NCBI GenBank assembly: GCA_001586965.3
Contig: LUCW03000032.1
Span: 40,001 to 87,500 of the forward strand
DNA: 47,500 bases
Direction of reading: 5' to 3'
Source of the DNA: Sphaeroforma sirkka
Lineage: Eukaryota; Opisthokonta; Ichthyosporea; Ichthyophonida
Below, piece after piece: positions 33,501 to 47,480 of this stretch. A model generated the notes under the pieces. That model saw only the letters and a list, made by a program, of their open reading frames with translations, made no database searches and was not told where the DNA came from. Position numbers and translations under genes: made by a program. Position 1 is the first letter of the stretch. Each line of letters opens with the position of its first letter.

Positions 33501-36500
33501 TGAGTACGATACTTGATGGCTTACCGGTTCACCACTATATCGATGACATAGTTATCGCCAGTGACGGTTATGACGAACACGTTAGGACGGTGCAGAAGGT
33601 GATACAACGCTTAACATACCACAGTTTTAAGCTTAACCCTGCCAAGTGCCACTTCGCTATCTCCGAAGTCATGATCCTAGGGAAGAAAGTATCGGCACAA
33701 GGCATTGACATTGACCATGAAAAGCAGGCCAAGCTGATCGACTGGCCCACACCACTACGGTACAAGGAGATAGCCTCGGCGTTGGGTTTAGCAAATTACC
33801 TCCACGAACATCTGCCTAATTTCGCGAACACGGTTGCACCCTTGCGCGAATTTTGCAAACAACCCAAAGGAGTTGATAGGTGATCGTTGGGAGGAGAGAC
33901 ATACACAGGCGTGGCAGGCAATGAAGGACGCAGTGGTGAATGCTGTGGCGTTACACTTTCCGGTCGACGGCATTCCTCTGAACTTGGAAACCGACGCTAG
34001 CGATTACGGTTTAGGGGGAGCGCTATTCCAATGGGTCGACGGTAAGAAACATTACTTAATCTTCTTTAGTAAGACTCTGAACCATGCGCAACAGAACTAC
34101 GCCACACCTATGAAGGAGTTACCGGCATTGGTATATGGACTGACACATTTCAGGGAATACTTGGATGGGCAACGGTTTGCGGTCTTCACGGACCACAAGG
34201 CCCTTGTGTATATGAACACACAGCTCAAGCTTAATCCGATGCTTCAGAGATGGCATCATATCATCGCGCCATTCAACTTTACCATATCGCATATACCAGG
34301 AGAGACAAATGTGCTCCCGGACATGTTAAGTAGAGTACACGAGGGGACAGCGGAGCAGGACGAACTCGAAATATTGTATACAGACGGCTGGCAGTTATTC
34401 CCTAGTTACTTTGAACAAGCGCAACAACACTTTGGACCGAATGACATAGATGTATTTGCGGACCCAACCAACGCTCAGCTTCCTCGGTTCTGGACGAAGG
34501 ATGATGGGGAAGGAGCGTTTGCCCACGACTGGTCGATAGTCGATGGATGGATGAACCCGCCTTGGGAACAGATACACAGGATGTTACGCAAGATACGAGC
34601 CGACGGCGCACGGGCCACAGTATGTCTACCATGGGTACCAAGAGCACCATGGTTCGACCTGTTCAAGCAGTTATTGCAGACAGAACCGGTGCTGGTACCA
34701 CGGACACCACACACGTTCCTCAAGTACGCTAAGTACGCATGTGGAAGACACCATGGGGTCATACCGTAGTAGCACGGGTGGGTCCTCCCAATGGATTCAA
34801 ACTGGACCCGCTGTTTTCACAGCGACTTGGTTATGCAGAACCAAAGCCTACAAAATATGTCATGTGCTTAGACACAGCGCGAGAAATCTCAGTGGCACTG
34901 GCAGATGCAGAGGGTCAACCGGCGCTTGCACAAGCTGAGTCCGGCGGAGAAACAGCGTCGTACGCAACTCACGCAAGCGCAACACGAACAAGGACATCAT
35001 GGGGCGGCGGACACAGTCCAACAACTTCGTCAGAACGGTCACGTTTGGCCAGGGGCACTTGAGTTAGCCACAGAAGTTAAGCGGCAATGTGGCACATGTT
35101 TGGGACAGGACACACTTCGTAAAGGTTTCCACCCGATGATTAGCATGCACCAATAGACCCCACAGAACTAGATGAGCTCCTCGAACCCATACCACGCCGA
35201 CAAGCACCTAACACGACGGAACCCGTCGATGTACGCGAACGGTTGGCACAGGATTTGGTAGCCAATGCGAAAATTGCCGACAACGCGCGCTGTCGTCTGG
35301 AAGGGAGTGAGGTAACCATCCCAGTAACCCATGAACAAGCGTTGCAGATGCGGCGATCGGCGCGTAACTTCGTATCCGATCGATGGCTCCCTATGTGGAT
35401 GAACAAGTGAAGAAGTGGTTGACGGATTTGGTGATCACGAAACGAACGACACGACACCAACGACTGTTAATCTTCCTCTCCTTGCGGTACCGACATTCGA
35501 TGCGGAAGGCAACGTCAAGAAGGTACGCGTGTGTTTAGACATGCGTGCCGTTAACGCGCTTATTCCTGGTGACCAGTTCCTGATCCCCAAGGTCAACGAA
35601 CTCATATCTCGCCTCAAGAGTAGGAAGTACTACACACGACGCTGGACATATCGGCTGCATACCACAGGCTGCCCATCCATCCAGATTCACAATACTTATT
35701 TAGTTTTACACACGAACGTTATCAGTACTCGTTCACATCAGCACCGTTCGGTCTTCATGTACTCACGCAGCAGTTCCAACGTACCTTGAGTACGATACTT
35801 GATGGCTTACCGGTTCACCACTATATCGATGACATAGTTATCGCCAGTGACGGTTATGACGAACACGTTAGGACGGTGCAGAAGGTGATACAACGCTTAA
35901 CATACCACAGTTTTAAGCTTAACCCTGCCAAGTGCCACTTCGCTATCTCCGAAGTCATGATCCTAGGGAAGAAAGTATCGGCACAAGGCATTGACATTGA
36001 CCATGAAAAGCAGGCCAAGCTGATCGACTGGCCCACACCACTACGGTACAAGGAGATAGCCTCGGCGTTGGGTTTAGCAAATTACCTCCACGAACATCTG
36101 CCTAATTTCGCGAACACGGTTGCACCCTTGCGCGAATTTTGCAAACAACCCAAAGGAGTTGATAGGTGATCGTTGGGAGGAGAGACATGCACAGGCGTGG
36201 CAGGCAATGAAGGACGCAGTGGTGAATGCTGTGGCGTTACACTTTCCGGTCGACGGCATTCCTCTGAACTTGGAAACCGACGCTAGCGATTACGGTTTAG
36301 GGGGAGCGCTATTCCAATGGGTCGACGGTAAGAAACATTACTTAATCTTCTTTAGTAAGACTCTGAACCATGCGCAACAGAACTACGCCACACCTATGAA
36401 GGAGTTACCGGCATTGGTATATGGACTGACACATTTCAGGGAATACTTGGATGGGCAACGGTTTGCGGTCTTCACGGACCACAAGGCCCTTGTGTATATG

Positions 36501-37432
36501 GACACACAGCTCAAGCTTAATCCGATGCTTCAGAGATGGCATCATATCATCGCGCCATTCAACTTTACCATATCGCATATACCAGGAGAGACAAATGTGC
36601 TCCCGGACATGTTAAGTAGAGTACACGAGGGGACAGCGGAGCAGGACGAACTCGAAATATTGTATACAGACGGCTGGCAGTTATTCCCTAGTTACTTTGA
36701 ACAAGCGCAACAACACTTTGGACCGAATGACATAGATGTATTTGCGGACCCAACCAACGCTCAGCTTCCTCGGTTCTGGACGAAGGATGATGGGGAAGGA
36801 GCGTTTGCCCACGACTGGTCGATAGTCGATGGATGGATGAACCCGCCTTGGGAACAGATACACAGGATGTTACGCAAGATACGAGCCGACGGCGCACGGG
36901 CCACAGTATGTCTACCATGGGTACCAAGAGCACCATGGTTCGACCTGTTCAAGCAGTTATTGCAGACAGAACCGGTGCTGGTACCACGGACACCACACAC
37001 GTTCCTCAAGTACGCTAAGTACGCATGTGGGAAGACACCATGGGGTCATACCGTAGTAGCACGGGTGGGTCCTCCCAATGGATTCAAACTGGACCCGCTG
37101 TTTTCACAGCGACTTGGTTATGCAGAACCAAAGCCTACAAAATATGTCATGTGCTTAGACACAGCGCGAGAAATCTCAGTGGCACTGGCAGATGCAGAGG
37201 GTCAACCGGCGCTTGCACAAGCGAGTCCGGCGGAGAAACAGCGTCGTACGCAACTCACGCAAGCGCAACACGAACAAGGACATCATGGGGCGGCGGACAC
37301 AGTCCAACAACTTCGTCAGAACGGTCACGTTTGGCCAGGGGCACTTGAGTTAGCCACAGAAGTTAAGCGGCAATGTGGCACATGTTTGGGACAGGACACA
37401 CTTCGTAAAGGTTTCCACCCGATGATTAGCAT
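30579..37432 (+). repeat. Internal tandem triplication of pol in the Ty3/gypsy element
   Basis: Three head-to-tail units of about 2.28-2.29 kb, near 30579-32866, 32867-35146 and 35147-37432, almost identical. Each unit covers reverse transcriptase (YIDD core), RNase H (TDASDYGLGG), the Dam-like segment and the zinc-finger start of integrase. The junctions show at most 1-2 bases of shared sequence. This could be a real amplification or an assembly artefact. Confidence 0.93.
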
Positions 37433-38384
37433 CGATGCACGCTACCCGTGGGATCATATTCAAGTGGACTACATCCCGATGCCACTGGAGTCCAGACGCA
37501 AGAACAATTATATTCTTCACGTCTTAGACATCGCCACAGGCTATTCTATCCTTCGAGCCACACCGGACAAGACAAAGGAAACCACGACACAGACACTCAT
37601 AGAGATTTTTGGCGAACATGGCTTCCCCCGTAAAATCCAAACAGACATGGGGAAGGAGTTCACCAACAAGTTAGTGGAGCTTCTGGTCCAGGAAGTGGGG
37701 ATGCTACATAAGGTGTCTCCACCATATCGACCCCAAGTGCTGGGCGCGGCAGAACAACGTCACAAGGAGATTACAGGTTCTATTCGACAATGCTGTGAGG
37801 CAGTTCCCCTTCGATGGGACGAACGCCTTCCGTTTACGATGCTATACCAGAACCTTCGGATATCCCGTCGCCATAAGAGTGCACCGTTTAGCGTGTACTT
37901 TGGCCGCCGCCATGTTCCGTTCGCCGATTTCACGGACGAGTTACCGGATTCTCAGCCGATGACGAATGACACCTGGGCACAACGATTAGACCAGTTACAG
38001 GACACTATATTGCCGACCCTCCACCACATTACCAAGAAGTATACAGGCAAGCTTACGACGACATTTGACCGCCTGCATGCTTACGACTTGGTACATTTCG
38101 ACGAAGGAGATGTGGTCATGGTACGATCAGAAGGCCGAACAACGAAGGCTATGCGGCCATTGTTTGGACCATATGTAGTCAAAGCTAGACACGGCCAACG
38201 CTACGAGTTAGCGAACAAGGATGGTTCCGCCCCACCAGAATTCAAGACCAAACCGGTACGGGTGGAACTCCTCCGTTTAGTACATAGACGCACAGACCCA
38301 CCAATTAACGAAGACTTATGGACCGAAGGAGGGGTTGAGTTTCGCCATATTATTACACACCGTACGAATGATGCGTACGAATGA
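36120..38384 (+). CDS. Pol part of the Ty3/gypsy fossil: RNase H, Dam-like, integrase
   Basis: Reading frame of 754 residues. In order: RNase H (TDASDYGLGG, FTDHKALVYM), a Dam-methyltransferase-like segment (DVFADPTNAQLPRFW and WMNPPW), the HHCC zinc finger (H-x3-H to C-x2-C near 37270-37395), the integrase core (DYIPM, TDMGKEF, then a Glu in the third position of the triad region) and an SH3-like tail (LFGPYVVKARHGQRYEL). A Ty3-type integrase C terminus precedes the chromodomain. Described as a fossil part; I do not claim activity. Confidence 0.85.
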   Translation: MHPCANFANNPKELIGDRWEERHAQAWQAMKDAVVNAVALHFPVDGIPLNLETDASDYGLGGALFQWVDGKKHYLIFFSKTLNHAQQNYATPMKELPALVYGLTHFREYLDGQRFAVFTDHKALVYMDTQLKLNPMLQRWHHIIAPFNFTISHIPGETNVLPDMLSRVHEGTAEQDELEILYTDGWQLFPSYFEQAQQHFGPNDIDVFADPTNAQLPRFWTKDDGEGAFAHDWSIVDGWMNPPWEQIHRMLRKIRADGARATVCLPWVPRAPWFDLFKQLLQTEPVLVPRTPHTFLKYAKYACGKTPWGHTVVARVGPPNGFKLDPLFSQRLGYAEPKPTKYVMCLDTAREISVALADAEGQPALAQASPAEKQRRTQLTQAQHEQGHHGAADTVQQLRQNGHVWPGALELATEVKRQCGTCLGQDTLRKGFHPMISIDARYPWDHIQVDYIPMPLESRRKNNYILHVLDIATGYSILRATPDKTKETTTQTLIEIFGEHGFPRKIQTDMGKEFTNKLVELLVQEVGMLHKVSPPYRPQVLGAAEQRHKEITGSIRQCCEAVPLRWDERLPFTMLYQNLRISRRHKSAPFSVYFGRRHVPFADFTDELPDSQPMTNDTWAQRLDQLQDTILPTLHHITKKYTGKLTTTFDRLHAYDLVHFDEGDVVMVRSEGRTTKAMRPLFGPYVVKARHGQRYELANKDGSAPPEFKTKPVRVELLRLVHRRTDPPINEDLWTEGGVEFRHIITHRTNDAYE

Positions 38385-38391
38385 TGAGACG

Positions 38392-38500
38392 GGGAAGTTG
38401 GAATACCTGGTGAGATGGCGAGAAGGCGAACCAACGTGGGAAACAGCAGAAGCTTTTGATGATGCCAACGTTATCGCGGCCTACCACATAGCTTCGCAGA
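38392..38500 (+). other. Chromodomain segment of the Ty3/gypsy fossil
   Basis: LEYLVRWREGEPTWETAEAF matches the chromodomain core (YLVKWxG, then TWEP-like). In chromoviruses this C-terminal domain directs integration to marked chromatin. Confidence 0.82.
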
Positions 38501-38564
38501 CACGGACATGTAAGCGCCAACGTGCACAGTTCTAATACTTTATCTTCAATATAACTTTGTTCTC

Positions 38565-39300
38565 GGATATCGAGCTCAAGCTCTGGAGCATAAACCAGCA
38601 ACTCTAGCTCCCGAGTATAAACCAGCCACTCGAGCTCTTGAGTATAAAAAAAGCAGCGACTCTAGCTCCCAGTATAAACCAGCAACTCGAGCTCTTGAGT
38701 ATAAAAAAGCAGCGACTCTAGCTCCCAGTATAAACCAGCAACTCTAGCTCCCGAGTATAAACCAGCCCTCTGAGCTCTTGAGTATAATAAGCAGCGACTC
38801 TAGCTCCCGAGTATAAACCAGCAACTATAGCTCCCGAGTATAAACCAGCCACTCGAGCTCTTGAGTATAAAAAGCAGCGACTCTAGCTCCCGAGTATAAA
38901 CCAGCCACTCGAGCTCGCGAGAATAAACGGTTAGCACTCGAGCTCGCGAGGGCAAATCGTCAGCGGCTCAAGCTCGCGAGGTTAAATGAGCCATTCTAGC
39001 TTCGGAGTATAAAACAACTCCTTGGGCTTTGTTTTGAAACAGCGGGTTAATGGTTTGCACGGTTTCTGCCACTGGCAGTTTTTTTCTCCGACACAAGTAT
39101 AGTCCTATATTGTACTTGCCAAACTCCTATATGCTGATACAGATGAACAGTAGCTTCAAGAATTCAAACACGACGGGTCGCTCGAGACGTATACATCGGG
39201 TCCTCTAGCTCTCTGAGGTAAAATGCCAGCACAATGCTCTAGCTCTCGAGGATAAATGCCAGCACAATGCTCTAGCTCTCGAGGATAATGCCAGCACATA
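38565..39300. repeat. Minisatellite in the 3' non-coding part of the Ty3/gypsy element
   Basis: About 14 units of roughly 29-30 bp (CTCTAGCTCCCGAGTATAAA-CCAGCAA) at 38570-39010, then three units of about 33 bp (GCTCTAGCTCTCGAGGATAA) at 39205-39300. Both unit types share AGCTC and CGAG cores, so they are probably related. Confidence 0.88.
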
Positions 39301-39372
39301 CGGTACTATGTTATTCTTATCATCTCTGAAACTGGCACACTGCTTTGTTCAGTGCTTCAGTTTGGGGGGGGT

Positions 39373-39620
39373 TGTGGTCAGAATACAAGTACTTAGATTT
39401 ATTTGATTAGTTTAGGTTTATTACAAGTTTTACAGTTTATCAGAATAATCTAATAAACTGGGTTTTAGGGTTTTGCTGGTTTTACAGCACATGACTAATG
39501 ACTCATTTAAGAGTCAGTCATTTTAGGATTACTGTTTATAATTACTAATAAATGAACAACGTCCCCCTCCCTGAGGAGGGAGAACGTTGAGATACAGTTA
39601 TCTCGCGTATACTTACTACA
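39373..39620 (+). repeat. 3' LTR of the Ty3/gypsy element
   Basis: Same ends and length as the 5' LTR. Preceded by a run of eight G (39364-39371), the likely polypurine tract, and followed by the target duplication AATG. Confidence 0.92.
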
Positions 39621-41324
39621 AATGTATTGAATGAGGTGTCTCTTCAAAAAGTATCATCTGCCCCTTATCTGATTGATTTGGTTTGAATTTCTGGTGCCGA
39701 GTTGCCTTGGAGTGAACTGTTCATTAACTCCCGGTTGTTCGTGTCATTAATTTGTTATACTTGTACCATGTACTTTCCCACCACTCATGCTTTCTTATGC
39801 GTCATTTCCTTGCTTGGGTATCTATCACTTTAGTACATAACCGTAATTATCATTGTGTTGCAAGCATTAGCCTTTTCTCAGCCTGAGTCATGTTTCTCGT
39901 TTCTAAGGACCTTGCCCTTGTTCCGGTCTTTTGTATTTGACTGGGTATACTCTCACCGTCTTTTCACTGTTAACATCTTTTCGTTAGTCTTCATCACTCG
40001 TTTGGTTCGTTGATATTATGTGAACACTTTAACAAGTGCACGTACAGCCTGCGTCATGTAGTTTACTACAAGTCGGTTGTATGCCGGATGGCTCAATGTG
40101 AGCTGCTTAACCTCTCGAGACAAGGATATTGAAAATGTAGAGCACGAGAGTAGCTAGAGAGACACGCTCACAGGAAACAACAGACCTCCTCTCAAGTACT
40201 ATTCCCTCAACTAGGATAAATCAATTTTGGTCTGAGAGAAGCGCACTGAGTCTTTATTTGTGATTTTTAATTTTTTGTTTTTTATTCTCGAGACAGTCAC
40301 TTGATTTTTTCTCTCACGCTGAAGCCGCCAGGAAAAACCTTATCACCGCAGCGAAGTTCACTAGCTACCTAAGCCTAGCAATATTATGTCATCCAGTCTA
40401 TACAGGGATAATATATACGTTGAACGTATAAACAATTATAGCTTGTCTTTAATATCAGTAGGTACTATCGAGCCCTATTACGCGCCACAGGAGTTTAATC
40501 ACGATAGAAATTAACTAATAAGTATTAGCATCTCGAAGATTCACACGAGCCTGGTTCGAACCAGGCGCTCATCCATCGAGACAAGCCGCCAGAAAAGGAA
40601 CAGTTTTTGCATGACTTTGAAGGCTCGGCATAGTATGTGCTGCTAACAGCGTAAGTTATAGTACCACAAGCTATAGATATTAAGTTCAATCTTTCGCACC
40701 CGAAGTTATGGTGATAAGAGCTTCAACGAATACATACGAACACAACGCTTCTAGTAGGCCAGGCGAATTTTATCTACTTGGCCTATCAGGACGAGACGAT
40801 AACGAACATCAAATAGTGCTATACATTGGAACAGCTGAAGCAAAACTTTAGAATCGAAATACTTCCACAACAATGGTATACGGATTTGAAGTCTGCGCCC
40901 AGGGTTCTCTATATATGGTGCAAAGTTACGATAGAAAAATATCCATACAACCGTGTATAAACATCTAGCATATATACTATAGAGTATAACAGCTGAAGCA
41001 GAGATCAAATGATATTGTTGATAATTTTAATCGAATCCTTGTCGTTTTCACAGGTGAACACACGATCACTTTATTTTGATCTATAACATGCAGTAAATCG
41101 TGTTCAGCACGAGAGCAGCACTTTTCGAGATATGATATAGAGTACTGGACGAGTCTCCTGCCAAGAGTTCATGCTTGTTTAGATATTATCACGAGCCTTT
41201 TAATATGGTGCAAGGCGAGCCACCAAGGTTCAAAACGGCAAGTGATTATTATCTGCCTGATAGGTCAGTGGTCAGGGGTATGGAGTTGATAGACGCTCAA
41301 AAGATGAATACATGGGAAAAAATA
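39621..41324. other. Intergenic stretch with nothing recognised
   Basis: No open frame resembles a known protein. It contains a perfect 18-bp palindrome, GCCTGGTTCGAACCAGGC, at 40549-40566, and two short related blocks around AACAGCTGAAGCA (about 40830 and 40987). Confidence 0.5.
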
Positions 41325-41406
41325 TTGGCTTGACGAGATTTGAACTCGCGCGGCGAGACGCCACTGCATTTCGAGTGCAGCTCCATAACCACTCGGACAC
41401 AAACCA
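41325..41406 (-). tRNA. tRNA-Ser(CGA)
   Basis: Minus strand: acceptor TGGTTTG/CAAGCCA (seven pairs, one G-T), D-arm TCCGAGTGGTTATGGA, anticodon arm CTGCACTCGAAATGCAG with anticodon CGA, type II variable arm (TGGCGTCTCGCCGC), and T-arm GCGAGTTCAAATCTCGT. A TTTTTT terminator lies a few bases downstream. Discriminator base A is unusual for a serine tRNA. Confidence 0.9.
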
Positions 41407-41959
41407 GGATACTATATTATTTCGAGGTAAAATTCTAATTGTTGTATATATTAAAGATTATCTAGCAATTGGGGTTGTCACGCTGACTCCTGTCTGTGTA
41501 GTATTTGACATTTTTATTTGCATTGGTCGTAAAAGAACAAGACAAAACCGTGGTACTCATTGATCTCATTCCAATCAGGAGTGTGTGAAGCCTGATATCA
41601 TAGGTGTGTGGATCCGAAGCTATGCCACGTCCTAAGCGTAGTTCGAACGAGACCAGCGTATCCAAAAAGTAAGTGGTGTGTTGTAACCCGCGCAACACTA
41701 TTCAAGGACAATTAAAACGCACACACTGCGCCACACTAGGTCACATGTTTAGTTTGGTGTACGGATACAAATTGCGCGCTTATGTATAGTCGCCGACACT
41801 TTGGAAACCGAGACTGCACGAATGTACAAAATTATCTATACATGACCACGAACCACTTGCAAAGCACAAAGCCGTTATGAACTGTGTTTAATTTTGTATA
41901 GAACACACGACGCTCATTAGGTATGCACAAAAACGGACATCGATCCACAACTGTCTATA

Positions 41960-44420
<2,461 letters not shown>

Positions 44421-44803
44421 TTCCACGATAGCTCTATACGCACATGTACATTTGTTTGGGAAACATGAATGATGTACAGTTCTGTGATTATATACATTTC
44501 TGCTGGATTGGTATTGCACAAGCTAGCGCAATAATTGAATATGTGGCTGCACACAGTACGCCGATGCCATATCACTAATATATATATCGTTTCGAACCGA
44601 AAAGGTTTGATAGGTACTTTTCTGCACATCTGTGTGTGTTCAATCAAAGTACACTGGCTCGATGGATGTCAGCAGAATACAAATTGCCGCGATTGACATA
44701 CATTAAGCTAGATTATTTCTGCATTCCACCTTCTGCGTTTTTCTCTACATTTGATAAAACCCTTAATCCTAAACCCTAAAATCCCTTCATAATATCTATC
44801 TGA

Positions 44804-47480
44804 CGGTGGGTGGTTCACGCAACAACACACAGCAAACGACAGAAGGAGTCTCAGGTATCGAAATGTTCGGTAACGATCGAAACACAAGGAAACAAATACA
44901 CTGTCTCCACTGCAACCAACACATTCAAAAAATATGTCGGTATGTCGGGTCTCATTTACGACAGGATGTCGGGAGTTCAGGACGTGGTGCGTGTTTGGAA
45001 CTTCCTTGTAAGGGTCTTAAGGGTTTTATGTTAGCTATATGGGTGTTAGAGTTTTTATGTTGGCCATATGGGTTTTGGGGTTTTAATGTTGGCTATATGG
45101 GTTTTAGGGTTTTTCTGATGGCCTATGCTGTGCAGAGTTTACGTGCACGGGTTGGGTAGCACACTGAAGGTTGTACAATTAAAGAAATGTTTGGGCATTC
45201 ATTTGGGGCGCATCGATACGGGTTAAAGCAACATTTGGGTATTCATCGTATTAAGAATAAGCGTTTGATTTATGTGTTTAAAATCATTCCATTGATCCGG
45301 CCGGTATATGCTCTGGGAAGGAGTCAAGTTTTAGCAGCACTTGTAGTTGGCTAAAATTATGTGGCAGGTTTGTATGTGCAATCGGCGGGGGGTTTTTTTT
45401 GTCGTCTTTCCAATTTATATCTGTGTAGAAATTTGGGAACGATTCAATAGGCTATTATCCCGTTGATCCGATATCTAGGAAGTGCACATACTTGTCAGTA
45501 AGCCGAGCACGGAACGGTTAGTTATTTCTGAGCATTTGGTTACCAGTATTTGGCGAGTACATGCTACATGCATATTGCATGCATATTCATTGTTTTTTAC
45601 GCTCAAGTACCGCTCGAATGCAAACTTCCACATTCGAGTAGGCGTCTTGGCTGTGCGTCCGACTCTTCTGGTGTTCAGTAAACCAACACAATGTCCCACA
45701 ACGGAGGCAAGCAAGATAAAATCTCGGGTTTTTTCCTCAATATTTTTGGACATGTATACAGCATATATCCGAATTCTACTTTGCTGAAAGACATAATTTA
45801 CAAGACAAAACTACGGAATATGGGCAAGTCTAGACGTTATGCATAGATTATCACGGCGGATGAGAATATTTGACTTAATGTGCGAGCGTATCAGCTGTAT
45901 TTTACACATGGCGTGCAACAGGCTGAACTTAAACACGTACATCTTTTAAGCGAGCTAAACCCTCAAAACTCATCAGACTCCAATGTCCTACCTAGCATTC
46001 AGTACGTATTGTGCACAGCAAATGATGCTACACATATCTGGCGCAACACACGCGTCAAGTTATTCCCTTACACACCTCAACACAATATAATCGACACTTC
46101 ATTTGCATGGAACATAACCGACACTTTATTTGCATGACACATAACCGACACTTCATTTGCATGACACATAATCAATACTTCGTTTGCATGACACATAATT
46201 AACACTTCATTTGCGTGACACATAATTAACACTTCATTTGCATGACACATAATCAACACTTCATTTGCATGGAACATAATCGGCATTACATTCCTTTGCA
46301 TGGAACATAATCGATTACATTCCTTTGCATGATGGGCTTTCCAGATCGTGATGAAGAGCGGACCGTCATTGGCCCTGAAGGCATGCAACGCCTTTGTGAA
46401 GATGCTCGAGTCGACCCGGAGTCTGTATGACCTATTTCTGTTCTGTGGTTGTAGAGAGTTTTGGCTTTTTGTAGGGAGTTTTGGTTTTTTTGTAGTGAGT
46501 TTTGGCTTTTTATAGTGAGTTTTGGCTTTTTGTAAGGAGTTTTGGCTTTTTGCGCGCGTTAGTTCGTGTAAGGCTTCAGATATAGGATGCCTGCGAGGAA
46601 CCCTCCGTTTTGAGCTGCTTTTGTACTGACCTCATAAGAAGTATTGATTTGCGCATCCATTTCAGCGGTATTGGCTGTTTTGCTGTGGCTCACCTGACTA
46701 GTAATGTATTTATCATTTTTTAATGTGAGTGTTAAGGAGGTTAATTTAGATGCCGATTAAAGCGTTCATTAAACGCAAGCGCACCGGAGGCCAAACACAT
46801 GATCACTCAATCGAACCTCTTTGCCACAGAGTTGTAAGGTGGTTAATTCACAAATAGAGCACACATCGTCAACGTTTGTATTGATATCCGTTTCTGTGGA
46901 TTGAGTCTTCCGAGATGAACTAATCACCTACTGCTTTGGCATGTGTGTACTACATATAGTTTTACTGATATTAGTCTTTATATAGTCATGCTGATATGAG
47001 TCTTCATATAGTCATGCTGATATGAGTCTTCATATAGTCATGCTGATATGAGTCTTCATATAGTCATGCTGATATGAGTCTTCATATAGTCATGCTGATA
47101 TGAGTCTTCATATAGTCATGCTGATATGAGTCTTCATATAGCCATGCTGAGATGAGTCTTCATATAGTCATGCTGATATGAGTCTTCATATAGTCATGCT
47201 GATATGAGTCTTCATACAGCCATGCTGAGATGAGTCTTCATATAGTCATGCTGATATGAGTCTTCATATAGCCATGCTGAGACGAGTCTTCATATAGTCA
47301 TGCTGATATGAGTCTTCATGTAGTCATGCTGATATGAGTCTTCCGAGAGGTACTAAGCACCTACCGCTGTGTCATGTGTGTACTACAGATAGTCATGCTG
47401 ATTTTGGCATGGCAGTGCGGAGCTATAACAATGGGCTATTTCACTCTCGACGAGTGGATCAAGGGAACGCAATCGCTTAA
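44804..47480 (+). CDS. DCN1: DCN1-like (DCUN1D family) cullin-neddylation cofactor, partial
   Basis: The family binds cullins and the Nedd8 E2 to promote cullin neddylation. Three exon pieces splice in phase: one ending at 44939 (TFKKYV then G), 46345-46424 (RDEERTVIGPEGM, CEDARVDPES) and 47389-47480 (IVMLILAWQ, ITMGYFTLDEW, KGTQSLK). Together they follow the N-terminal half of the PONY/DCUN1 domain; MGYFTLxEW is the hallmark of animal DCUN1D4/5 and related protist proteins. Introns are GTATGT...CCAG (44940-46344) and GTATGA...ACAG (46425-47388). The first exon is open from 44804 but has no in-frame ATG, so an upstream exon or the acceptor within it is unresolved. The donor at 47481 (GTATGG) is likely. 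The gene runs off the window. Confidence 0.85.
45005..45115. repeat. GGGTTTTAGGGTTTT-like 30-bp repeats in DCN1 intron
   Basis: About four units combine telomere-like GGGTTTTAGGG or GGGTTTTGGGG with ATGTTGGCTATAT. They start about 65 bases behind the donor. The rest of 45115-46075 shows nothing recognised. Confidence 0.8.
46080..46335. repeat. 27-bp repeats running into the exon 2 acceptor of the DCN1-like gene
   Basis: About nine units of ACTTCATTTGCATGACACAT-AATCAAC. The last one (CCTTTGCATGATGGG) merges with the pyrimidine-rich acceptor at 46338-46344. Confidence 0.88.
46445..46560. repeat. 24-bp repeats near the second donor of the DCN1-like gene
   Basis: About five units of GAGTTTTGGCTTTTTGTAGT, starting about 20 bases behind the donor at 46425. 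46560-46900 is unrecognised. Confidence 0.85.
46905..47402 (+). repeat. 26-bp minisatellite copying the start of DCN1 exon 3
   Basis: About 15 units of CATATAGTCATGCTGATATG-AGTCTT. ATAGTCATGCTGAT is identical to the first 14 bases of the exon at 47389. An outer copy of the whole acceptor neighbourhood (GAGTCTTCCGAGATGAACTA ... GTGTACTACATATAG, about 46904-46961) matches the real acceptor region (about 47337-47392), so the array looks like expansion inside a duplicated junction. Confidence 0.92.

Larger units (their letters stand above)
27955..39620 (+). mobile_element. Ty3/gypsy chromovirus-type LTR retrotransposon, broken, recent
   Basis: Bounded by 248-bp direct LTRs (TG...CA) and flanked by the 4-bp target duplication AATG (27951-27954 and 39621-39624). 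The LTRs differ at about three positions (about 1%), so insertion is fairly recent. Parts in order: Gag-like, protease-like, reverse transcriptase, RNase H, a Dam-like segment, HHCC zinc finger plus integrase, and a chromodomain. RT before integrase plus a chromodomain indicates a chromovirus-like Ty3 lineage. An eight-G purine tract precedes the 3' LTR. The middle of pol is present three times in tandem, and the coding part looks broken, with several interruptions besides. Confidence 0.93.

Noticed and set aside
30600-36936. Many minus-strand open frames repeated three times
   Set aside because: They are antisense shadows of the triplicated pol segment of the Ty3/gypsy fossil.
40549-40566. 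GCCTGGTTCGAACCAGGC, resembling a tRNA T-arm
   Set aside because: The loop is the wrong size and no D-arm, anticodon arm or acceptor could be found on either strand. It is kept only as a palindrome.
44806-45159. Open frame with CLHC...H pattern resembling a BED or C2H2 zinc finger
   Set aside because: The second zinc pair is missing. The overlapping frame ending TFKKYV splices in phase into DCN1-like exons, which explains the region better.
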